The notes beneath the pieces are model-generated. The model was not told the DNA's origin. It worked only from the letters and a program-made list of their open reading frames with translations, and did not search any database. This document shows positions 22,455 to 29,185 of a stretch of DNA of 37,188 bases, piece after piece. Position 1 is the first letter of the stretch, and each line of letters begins with the position of its first letter. Source of the DNA: Limnothrix sp. CACIAM 69d (GTDB taxonomy: Bacteria > Cyanobacteriota > Cyanobacteriia > CACIAM-69d). The position numbers and the translations under genes were made by a program. Location of the stretch: contig MKGP02000008.1 of NCBI GenBank assembly GCA_001913845.2, positions 1 through 37,188 of the forward strand, given 5' to 3'.

Positions 22455-23744
22455 TTACACTGTGCTCCAACCAAGCGGTAACGTAATTTTAAAAGTCGTC
22501 CCCACATTGAGCCTGCTGTCTACTTTGATTGTTCCATGCTGCAAGTCTACAAAGCGCTTGACAATATTCAAACCCAACCCAGTTCCAGGAATATTACTGA
22601 CGTTTTTACCTCGATGAAAAGGTTCAAAGAGGTGGGGTAAATCTTCGCGGGGAATGCCGATGCCTTGATCGCAAATTTGGAACGTCACCTGACCGCTGCG
22701 CTTTGATAGCCGTAAATGGATTGGGTTTTGATGATGATGGGAATATCGAATTGAGTTAGAGAGGATATTGGTTAAAATTGATCGCAATAGCTTTTTGTCT
22801 AAATTGGCCATCACGTGACGATGCCGACTCAACAGCAATAGCGATTGTTGATCAGATGTCGCTTGCATTTCTACTACCAAGCCATGGCAGAACTGTACTA
22901 GCTCAATCGGCTGAGGTTCAACCATTAGCTTATGTGCCTCAGTTTTACCGATCACTAGAATGTCATCAATCATTTGAGTCATGCGCTCTACATCGTTCTT
23001 GACTCCCTGAAGGTAATTTTGGCGCTGTTCTTGGGAAAGCTGCGCATCGTAACGGTCAAGCGATGATGCCGACAGCAAAATATTATTCAGTGGATTGCGA
23101 AATTCATGACAAACCATCGAAACAAAACGAGATTTGAGATCGCTTAGTTCTTGTAATTCCTGATTGGCACGATGAAGTTGATCCGTGCGATCGCGCACTT
23201 TTAATTCAAGCTCTTCATTGGTTCGCTGTAACAAAGTCTCTGCCCATTTTCGTTGGGTAATGTCTTGGAAGGTAACCACCGTTCCAATCACATTTCCCTG
23301 CTGATCTTGCATGGGTGTGCTGATATATTCAACGGGAAAACTCGATCCATCCTTGCGCCAAAAAACCTCCGTATTGGCGCGATGAATTCGTCCGTCTTGA
23401 AAAGCTTGATAAATTGGGCAGTCATGGATGGGATAGGGTTGGCCATCGGGTTTGGAATGATGCAAAACCGAATGCATGGACTGACCAATCAAGTCCTGAA
23501 CTTCCCAACCAATCATGCTGGCGGCCGCTGGATTCACAAAGGTTACTCGACCTGCTAAATCTAGCCCATAGACCCCCTCGCCCACCGCATTCAGGATTAA
23601 CTCATGCTGGCGACGCAGGGTTTCTAGGTCAGTTTCCGGCGATGCTCGCAGGGCAGAGAGATGCACCTCAGCCGGTGTCGTGGTCGGCTTTGAAACAGGC
23701 TGTGACCAATAATATTGCCGCATGATGTCCAGAATTCCTGACAA
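22455..23744 (-). CDS. PAS-domain sensor histidine kinase
   Basis: A 429-residue soluble kinase. The PAS domain lies at residues 45-165 (ILNAVGEGVYGLDLAGRVTFVNPAAASMIGW, ending in VVTFQDITQRKWAE), followed by a coiled coil (ERTNEELELKVRDRTDQLHRANQELQEL type). HisKA has His213 in VCHEFRNPLN. HATPase has N-box LRSILTNILSNSIRYS, G1 DQGIG (359-363) and G2 GTGLG (387-391). There is no membrane segment. It is divergent from the AraC-type response regulator at 23859, its likely partner, and the pair lies next to the cyanate operon. The signal sensed by PAS is not evident. Confidence 0.9.
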   Translation of the reverse strand: MSGILDIMRQYYWSQPVSKPTTTPAEVHLSALRASPETDLETLRRQHELILNAVGEGVYGLDLAGRVTFVNPAAASMIGWEVQDLIGQSMHSVLHHSKPDGQPYPIHDCPIYQAFQDGRIHRANTEVFWRKDGSSFPVEYISTPMQDQQGNVIGTVVTFQDITQRKWAETLLQRTNEELELKVRDRTDQLHRANQELQELSDLKSRFVSMVCHEFRNPLNNILLSASSLDRYDAQLSQEQRQNYLQGVKNDVERMTQMIDDILVIGKTEAHKLMVEPQPIELVQFCHGLVVEMQATSDQQSLLLLSRHRHVMANLDKKLLRSILTNILSNSIRYSHHHQNPIHLRLSKRSGQVTFQICDQGIGIPREDLPHLFEPFHRGKNVSNIPGTGLGLNIVKRFVDLQHGTIKVDSRLNVGTTFKITLPLGWSTV

Positions 23745-23858
23745 ATTTTGCGACTGATGAGGATGTGTATCCTTTTACACTACACAGTCTGGGGAATACG
23801 CCCGAAACTTGGCCGGCATGGTACACCACCCAGGTCATTACTGTAAATCAGGCAGTTC

Positions 23859-24635
23859 ATGACAAAAGTTTTGGTGATTGAAGACGAAGCGCAAACCCGC
23901 AGCATCTTCATGGGATGCCTGACGTTTGAGGGGTTTTGTGCGATCGAGGCCGAGAACGGTTCGATCGGGATTAAGTTAGCCCAAATGCATCTGCCAGATT
24001 TGATTATCTGCGACATTATGATGCCCGATCTTGATGGTTACAGCGTTCTATCGGCAATTCGTCGCCATCCGGTCACCGCTGCAATTCCATTCATTTTCCT
24101 CACTGCCAAAGCAACCATGGCAGACTTGCGGCAGGGGATGGAATTGGGTGCAGATGATTATTTAACCAAGCCCTGTAGCGTTGAGCAATTATTAGCGGCG
24201 ATCGCTACTCGCCTAGAACGAAAAGCCCAATTGGCAGCGAGTTTTCATGCATCTCCAGCAGAAAGCAAAATAAGCGGTCAATCCGAAAACGGAATTTTTC
24301 CCGACTGTTCCCGTTTATCACAAGTATTTGCATTCATTGAAGCTAATTATCACCGCCCGATCGGGTTAAATGATGTGGCCAAAGCGGTCGGCTATTCTCC
24401 CGCCTATTTAACGAATTTGACCCAAGAGCTAACGGGCTACAGCATCAAGCGTTGGATTACGGAACGCCGTATGTTCCAGGCCCGGATGTTACTTTGTGAA
24501 ACCGATCAACCCGTGCGTCAAATTGCAGCGGGAGTGGGCTATGCAGACGTGGCTTACTTCACTCGCCAATTTCGTCAGCTCTATGGTGATCCGCCCCAGT
24601 CCTGGCGCAACTCTGTGCGACTACGATTTGCATAG
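23859..24635 (+). CDS. Response regulator with AraC-type DNA-binding domain
   Basis: A 258-residue protein. The receiver domain (1-120) has acidic pocket Glu8/Asp9, phosphoacceptor Asp52 in IICDIMMPDLDG, Thr82 and Lys104 (YLTKPC). The linker is followed by an AraC/XylS DNA-binding region (about 152-250) with two helix-turn-helix units: LNDVAKAVGYSPAYLTNLTQELTGYSIKRWITERR and PVRQIAAGVGYADVAYFTRQFRQLYGDPPQSWR. It is divergent from the PAS kinase, sharing a 114-bp promoter region, and is followed in the same direction by cynA. A local two-component system controlling cyanate genes is a reasonable inference. Confidence 0.9.
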   Translation: MTKVLVIEDEAQTRSIFMGCLTFEGFCAIEAENGSIGIKLAQMHLPDLIICDIMMPDLDGYSVLSAIRRHPVTAAIPFIFLTAKATMADLRQGMELGADDYLTKPCSVEQLLAAIATRLERKAQLAASFHASPAESKISGQSENGIFPDCSRLSQVFAFIEANYHRPIGLNDVAKAVGYSPAYLTNLTQELTGYSIKRWITERRMFQARMLLCETDQPVRQIAAGVGYADVAYFTRQFRQLYGDPPQSWRNSVRLRFA

Positions 24636-24668
24636 GGATGGTATTGAGTACAACAAAGTAGATTAATG

Positions 24669-24699
24669 ATCTGTGTATAAAACTATCTGTGTATAAAAC
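24669..24699 (+). promoter_or_regulatory. 15-bp tandem direct repeat, candidate response-regulator site
   Basis: ATCTGTGTATAAAAC occurs at 24669-24683 and, identically, at 24685-24699, one base apart. Perfect tandem 15-mers upstream of a transporter operon and next to an AraC-type response regulator suggest two adjacent binding half-sites. Confidence 0.5.
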
Positions 24700-24715
24700 G
24701 CAGATGTGATTTCAA

Positions 24716-24759
24716 AATTTCAGAAAAATTGACGCTTTTTGCTTGATTTTTCTGAAATT
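24716..24759. promoter_or_regulatory. 14-bp perfect inverted repeat between the regulator and cynA
   Basis: AATTTCAGAAAAAT (24716-24729) and ATTTTTCTGAAATT (24746-24759) pair perfectly around a 16-base loop. It could be an AT-rich terminator of the response regulator (no T-run follows the stem) or an operator. Confidence 0.5.
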
Positions 24760-24891
24760 AGGGACTTCTAGTGCATTATTTTCCAAATGAGAATTTTCTA
24801 AACTTTCCACAGAGTCCTTGGTTATTTTTTCAAGAGCGAAAAAAAATCCTACTCTTGCCAAAAAAATTCTAATGCGATCGCCCATTATTCC

Positions 24892-24941
24892 TTGGTATTG
24901 TGCAAAGCGACAGACCCGAATATTGTCCTGCGCAATACCAA
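24892..24941 (+). promoter_or_regulatory. Inverted repeat abutting the cynA ribosome-binding site
   Basis: TTGGTATTGTGCA (24892-24904) is mirrored by TGCGCAATACCAA (24929-24941), 12 of 13 matching, with a 24-base spacer. The right arm ends three bases before GGAG (24944-24947), the likely Shine-Dalgarno of cynA. It may be an operator or an mRNA stem affecting translation. Confidence 0.5.
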
Positions 24942-24953
24942 TTGGAGCAGCTC

Positions 24954-26531
24954 ATGTCATCAGTGGATATTCGCTCTCAGGCTCAAGTTGAACTCAGTCG
25001 TTGTCCCTGCGGAGGAACTCATTTTCCTCAGGATCACTGGCAAGCGGCTGAAGGAATGCCCCACGATCCAGTAGAACTCGTTAATGATCTCATTCGGATG
25101 GGTTTGTACAAGCCTGAAACCCTAGAGCTGGCCAAGACACTGACTGAAGTGGAGATGAAAGAAGCGCTGCTGCTGCGACAAATGGGCGGCAACCCAGAAC
25201 GAGAACGCTTTTGTCAGGCGCTGATTCAGGAAGCAGGCGGACTTGACCAGGTATTCGCAGCCGCATTCGGTGTTCACTCCACAGAATTTTTTAGCAACAC
25301 TATTCACAAAAGTGAATTTAGCCGACGAGAATTCCTAAAACGGGTGGTGGTGGCTGGAGCATTGATCGCCGCTGCTAGCTGCGGCCCACAACAGGGTCAA
25401 CCCCCCACGACAGACCAGTCCCCTGCGGCGGATGCTCCAACGAATTTGGAGAAAAAGGATTTAACGATCGGGTTCATTCCCATCACCTGTGCAACACCGA
25501 TCGTCATGTCAGAGCCGCTGGGCTTTTACAGCAAATATGGCTTGAATGTGCAGGTGAAAAAGATGCCCAACTGGGCTGCGGTTCGAGACTCCGCGATCGC
25601 GGGTGAATTGGATGCTTATCACATGCTTTCTCCCATGCCGATCGCGATCACCCTCGGCTTAGGTTCAGCAGCATTTCCCATCAAGCTGGCCAGCATTGAA
25701 AACATCAATGGTCAGGCAATTACCGTTGCTGCTAAGCATAAAGGCAAGGTGAAGGAAGCCAAAGATTTCAAGGGCTTCAAAATTGGCGTACCCTTCCCCT
25801 TCTCAATGCACAATATGCTGATTCGCTATTATCTAGCAGCAGGGGGGCTTAATCCAGATAAGGATGTGCAAATTTCACCTGTGCCACCGCCGGACAGTGT
25901 TGCCAAAATGGCAGCGGGTGAAATTGATGCCATGTTGATGCCTGATCCCTTCAATCAACGGGCTGTGTTTGAACAGGTTGGGTTCATTCACATGTTGACC
26001 AAAGACCTGTGGGATGGACACCCCTGCTGTGCTTTTGCCGCAAGTCAACCGTGGATTGATGCAAATCCTAATACCTTCCGGGCTGTGAACAAGGCGATCA
26101 TTGATGCGGCTGCCTATGCAAATACGCCAGCAAACCGTCCCGAAATTGCCAGGGCTTTGATTGAGCGTAAATACCTCAATCAACCCCTGCCGGTGGTGGA
26201 AGCCGTGCTCACTGGCAAGTTTGAAGATGGGCTGGGCAATACCCAAGATGTGCCCGATCGCATTGGCTTTGATCCCTACCCCTGGAAGAGTTTCTCCAAG
26301 TGGATCGCAGCACAATTAGTTCGCTGGGATTTGATGCCCAAAGACAAGGCAGATTACGAGAAGATTTCCCAAGATATCTTCTTAACAGATTTGGCAGCAG
26401 AACTTCAGAAAGAATTAGGTCAAACGCCGCCTAGTGCTGCCGAGCGGTCTGAAAAGCTGAAGTACGATACCTTCGATCCCAAAGACCCCGCTGCTTATGT
26501 GGATGAGCAAATCAAGCGGTTTAAAGTCTAG
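24954..26531 (+). CDS. cynA: Cyanate/nitrate-type ABC transporter substrate-binding protein with N-terminal extension
   Basis: A 525-residue binding protein of the NrtA/CmpA/CynA family. The mature domain starts at about residue 170 (LTIGFIPITCATPIVMSEPLGFYSKYGL). Start ATG 24954 is supported by GGAG six bases upstream. A twin-arginine lipoprotein signal (SRREFLKRVVVAGALIAAASCG; Arg124-Arg125, lipid Cys143) is internal: about 120 residues precede it, beginning with RCPCGGTHFPQDHW and continuing as a helical domain. NrtA-type proteins normally begin a few residues before the twin arginines. The gene leads an operon with cynB, cynD and cynS, hence cyanate as the likely substrate. Cyanobacterial CynABD systems can also carry nitrite. 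Confidence 0.85.
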   Translation: MSSVDIRSQAQVELSRCPCGGTHFPQDHWQAAEGMPHDPVELVNDLIRMGLYKPETLELAKTLTEVEMKEALLLRQMGGNPERERFCQALIQEAGGLDQVFAAAFGVHSTEFFSNTIHKSEFSRREFLKRVVVAGALIAAASCGPQQGQPPTTDQSPAADAPTNLEKKDLTIGFIPITCATPIVMSEPLGFYSKYGLNVQVKKMPNWAAVRDSAIAGELDAYHMLSPMPIAITLGLGSAAFPIKLASIENINGQAITVAAKHKGKVKEAKDFKGFKIGVPFPFSMHNMLIRYYLAAGGLNPDKDVQISPVPPPDSVAKMAAGEIDAMLMPDPFNQRAVFEQVGFIHMLTKDLWDGHPCCAFAASQPWIDANPNTFRAVNKAIIDAAAYANTPANRPEIARALIERKYLNQPLPVVEAVLTGKFEDGLGNTQDVPDRIGFDPYPWKSFSKWIAAQLVRWDLMPKDKADYEKISQDIFLTDLAAELQKELGQTPPSAAERSEKLKYDTFDPKDPAAYVDEQIKRFKV

Positions 26532-26545
26532 AGAGGTTTACCATC

Positions 26546-27376
26546 ATGACCCATGAAGTATTCCGCTCTGCCCCACCGAAGGTTAAGCCATTTCGGCTGA
26601 ATACCGATCAACAGGCGTTCTTGCTGTTCATCACCATTTTGCTGGTGTTCTTGGGGCTATGGGAGTTAGGGGCAAATGCAAAACTCTTCCTGCCAATCAT
26701 GCCCTCTGCCAGCCAAACGATCGCCGATCTTTGGTTTTGGATCTCAAACCCGTTTTTTGATAATGGGCCGAATGATCAGGGCATTGGTTTTTTGTTATTA
26801 ACCAGTTTGCGCCGAGTTTTGAGTGGTTTTTTGATTGGCACGGCGATCGCCATTCCCCTGGGCATTCTGATTGGTCTATCGCCCGTGGTTTCCAAAGCCG
26901 TTGACCCATTCATCCAAATCCTGCGTCCCGTTTCTCCGCTCGCCTGGCTGCCGTTGGGCTTGGCGCTGATGCGAGATTCGGAAAGAACAGCCCTGTTTGT
27001 TATTGCGATCACCAGCATCTGGCCCACCCTAATTAACACCAAATTTGGGGTCAGCAATGTGGATCCAGCCTATCTAAATGTGGCCCACACCTTAGGTGCT
27101 TCCCGTTGGCGAATCATTACCAAAGTGATTTTGCCTGCCGCTGCTCCCAATATTGTGTCCGGGCTACGGATCAGCTTAGGAATTGCTTGGTTGGTGATTG
27201 TGGCGGCGGAGATTCTGTTGAGTGGTGGAATTGGTTATTTCGTTTGGAATGAGTGGAATAACTTGAAGATCACCAGCATTATTACTGCGATTTTGATTGT
27301 GGGGCTGGTGGGGCTATTGATGGACTACCTATTTGGTGTATTGCAACATAGAGTTTCCTTTGGCCAAAGGTCTTAA
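26546..27376 (+). CDS. cynB: Cyanate/nitrate-type ABC transporter permease
   Basis: A 276-residue inner-membrane permease of the NrtB/CmpB/CynB group. The first helix is FLLFITILLVFLGLWELGANAKLFLP. Other family segments are LRRVLSGFLIGTAIAIPLGILIGL and the coupling loop LGASRWRIITKVILPAAAPNIVSGLRISLGIAWLVIVAAEIL. The start lies 14 bp after the cynA stop with GAGAGG upstream, and it ends 3 bp before cynD. Tight spacing marks one transcript. Confidence 0.9.
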   Translation: MTHEVFRSAPPKVKPFRLNTDQQAFLLFITILLVFLGLWELGANAKLFLPIMPSASQTIADLWFWISNPFFDNGPNDQGIGFLLLTSLRRVLSGFLIGTAIAIPLGILIGLSPVVSKAVDPFIQILRPVSPLAWLPLGLALMRDSERTALFVIAITSIWPTLINTKFGVSNVDPAYLNVAHTLGASRWRIITKVILPAAAPNIVSGLRISLGIAWLVIVAAEILLSGGIGYFVWNEWNNLKITSIITAILIVGLVGLLMDYLFGVLQHRVSFGQRS

Positions 27377-27379
27377 CCC

Positions 27380-28261
27380 ATGCAATCTTCTGCATCTAAA
27401 ATGGCGCTCCCCTCCCTTGAACCTCCTGTAGCGCATCTGACACTGCAAGGTATTTCTAAAGTGTTTCCGGGACGCACGGGCACGGTGGACAAATTACTGC
27501 GGCGCACCTCAAAACCCTTTGTGGCGATCGCAGATATTGACCTAGAAGTGGAGCCTAACACCTTCGTTTCGATCATTGGGCCGTCGGGTTGCGGCAAGTC
27601 CACTTTGCTCAACATTATTGCGGGCTTGTCTCAGCCCACCACGGGACAAGTCAGCATCAATGGTCAACCCGTTTCTGCCCCTGGACCCGATCGCGGTGTG
27701 GTGTTTCAAAACTATGCCCTGATGCCCTGGATGACGGTTGCCGAAAACATCGATTTTGCAGTGGAAACGGTCTACCCAAGCATGGGAATTGCCCAACGCA
27801 AATCGATCGTTCAAGACTACATTTGTTTGGTGGGGCTACGGGGCGCTGAAGCTAAACATCCCCATGAACTTTCGGGGGGAATGAAGCAACGGGTGGGCAT
27901 TGCCAGGGCATTAGCCATTAATCCCCAAATTTTGTTGATGGATGAACCGTTTGGCGCTTTGGATGCGCTCACACGCGGTTTTCTCCAAGACGAAATCGAG
28001 CGAATTTGGGAGCAAGAACGCAAGACCGTAATTCTGATTACCCACAGCATTGAAGAAGCGCTGCTGCTGTCTGACAAAATTGTGATGATGACACGGGGCC
28101 CCGCTGCGGGGATCGCTCAGGTGTTGGATGTGCCCTTTCCTCGGCCGCGCCGTCGGGAAGAACTGGATCAATATCCGGGCTACCACGAACTCAAAGCAGC
28201 CATGGAGCAGCATTTGTCCTACGAAACACGGGCTGTGGAAGAGTCTCGGGTGCGGAAATAA
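27380..28261 (+). CDS. cynD: Cyanate/nitrate-type ABC transporter ATP-binding protein
   Basis: A 293-residue ATPase of the NrtD/CynD type. Walker A is GPSGCGKST (67-75), Q-loop [14 protein letters not shown], signature LSGGMKQ (164-170), Walker B ILLMDE (184-189) and switch His in [23 protein letters not shown]. It lacks the extra C-terminal substrate-binding-like domain of NrtC and CmpC, so the transporter has a single ATPase type, as in the known cyanate system. It ends 72 bp before cynS. Confidence 0.9.
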   Translation: MQSSASKMALPSLEPPVAHLTLQGISKVFPGRTGTVDKLLRRTSKPFVAIADIDLEVEPNTFVSIIGPSGCGKSTLLNIIAGLSQPTTGQVSINGQPVSAPGPDRGVVFQNYALMPWMTVAENIDFAVETVYPSMGIAQRKSIVQDYICLVGLRGAEAKHPHELSGGMKQRVGIARALAINPQILLMDEPFGALDALTRGFLQDEIERIWEQERKTVILITHSIEEALLLSDKIVMMTRGPAAGIAQVLDVPFPRPRRREELDQYPGYHELKAAMEQHLSYETRAVEESRVRK

Positions 28262-28333
28262 CTACCGTTGGCCGCAGACAGAATCAACCCCGTCAAAATC
28301 AGCAAAGCAACCCAAACATTGAAAGGAAAAAAT

Positions 28334-28783
28334 ATGTCTACCACTGAAATTCCCGCAATCACCGCAACCCTGTTGGCAGCTAAAAAGGCAAAAGGGGTGA
28401 CGTTCACGGAGCTAGAACAGGCGATCGGGCGAGATGAAGTGTGGATTGCAGCGGTGATCTATCGCCAGGCTTCCGCCTCTGCTGATGAAGCTAGCAAGCT
28501 GCTAAATGCTCTGGGCCTCAGTGAAGATTTGGTGCCAGAGCTAACAGATTCCTCAGTGAAAGGGCTGGGGCCTGTGGTTCCCACGGATCCGCTGATCTAT
28601 CGGTTCTACGAAATCATGCAGGTCTATGGAATGCCGATGAAGGCGGTGATTCACGAGAAGTTTGGTGATGGGATCATGAGCGCGATCGACTTCACCTTGG
28701 ACATTGAAAAAGAGGAAGATCCCAAGGGCGATCGCGTGAAGATCACCATGAATGGCAAATTCCTGCCCTATAAAAAATGGTAA
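28334..28783 (+). CDS. cynS: Cyanate hydratase (cyanase)
   Basis: Decomposes cyanate with bicarbonate to ammonia and CO2, letting the cell use cyanate as nitrogen source or detoxify it. The start is ATG 28334, preceded by GAAAGGAAAA, and the length of 149 residues is typical. The N-terminal helical domain is followed by the catalytic part [36 protein letters not shown]. The catalytic triad Arg90, Glu93 and Ser116 is present. The C-terminus [14 protein letters not shown] matches other cyanases. The fourth gene after cynABD fixes the function of the cluster. Confidence 0.95.
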   Translation: MSTTEIPAITATLLAAKKAKGVTFTELEQAIGRDEVWIAAVIYRQASASADEASKLLNALGLSEDLVPELTDSSVKGLGPVVPTDPLIYRFYEIMQVYGMPMKAVIHEKFGDGIMSAIDFTLDIEKEEDPKGDRVKITMNGKFLPYKKW

Positions 28784-28795
28784 GGAGCATCAACC

Positions 28796-28930
28796 ATGAA
28801 ACAGCGTCATGCTGCTGCTAGGTCAACGGCTAAAACTGACTGGCTGGCCTACATCACCAAAATCTTAGCTTTCATCGGACTTTGGCAAGTCATTTCTAAC
28901 AGTGCCCAATTGCTGACCCATTGGTTTTGA
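28796..28930 (+). CDS. 44-residue membrane protein at the end of the cyanate operon
   Basis: A short ORF with a good ribosome site (AAGGAG, 28782-28787, 8 bases before ATG 28796). It starts 12 bp after the cynS stop codon TAA (28781-28783). The product has a basic N-terminus (MKQRHAAARSTAK), one hydrophobic helix (WLAYITKILAFIGLWQVI) and a short tail ending THWF. The spacing and Shine-Dalgarno argue that it is translated from the cyn transcript. It may be a small accessory of the transporter or CynS. I know no named family. Confidence 0.6.
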   Translation: MKQRHAAARSTAKTDWLAYITKILAFIGLWQVISNSAQLLTHWF

Positions 28931-28947
28931 TTGGTGAAAACTTTTGG

Positions 28948-28978
28948 TGTGGAAGCGATGCGATGCATTACTTCCACA
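28948..28978 (+). other. Hairpin after the cyanate operon
   Basis: TGTGGAAG (28948-28955) pairs perfectly with CTTCCACA (28971-28978) across a 15-base loop, 17 bp after the small ORF. No T-run follows, so it may stabilise the 3' end rather than terminate by itself. The remaining bases up to 29185 show no gene. Confidence 0.45.
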
Positions 28979-29185
28979 TCAACTACAGTTAAACGATGCC
29001 TGTGAGGCGATGATTACTAGGAAGATTGCTTATACAGAAAGGCTTCTACTCGTTCCTCATTGATCAATCATAAAATCGATATTCCTAAACAGGGCGATCG
29101 GCTTGTAGTTTCTTCAACGTCCTTCCTGACCCTTGCTCCATGCCATCTCGACTAGCCTGTAACCAACTACATCAACAAAAATGCT

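Larger units (their letters stand above)
24636..24953. other. Regulatory region upstream of cynA
   Basis: About 318 bp without a supported gene. It holds a tandem 15-bp direct repeat (24669-24699), a perfect 14-bp inverted repeat (24716-24759) and an inverted repeat next to the cynA start (24892-24941). I did not find a convincing NtcA box (GTA-N8-TAC). Confidence 0.6.

Noticed and set aside
24636-24953. NtcA binding site upstream of cynA
   Set aside because: No GTA-N8-TAC pattern at a sensible distance from a -10 element could be found by eye.
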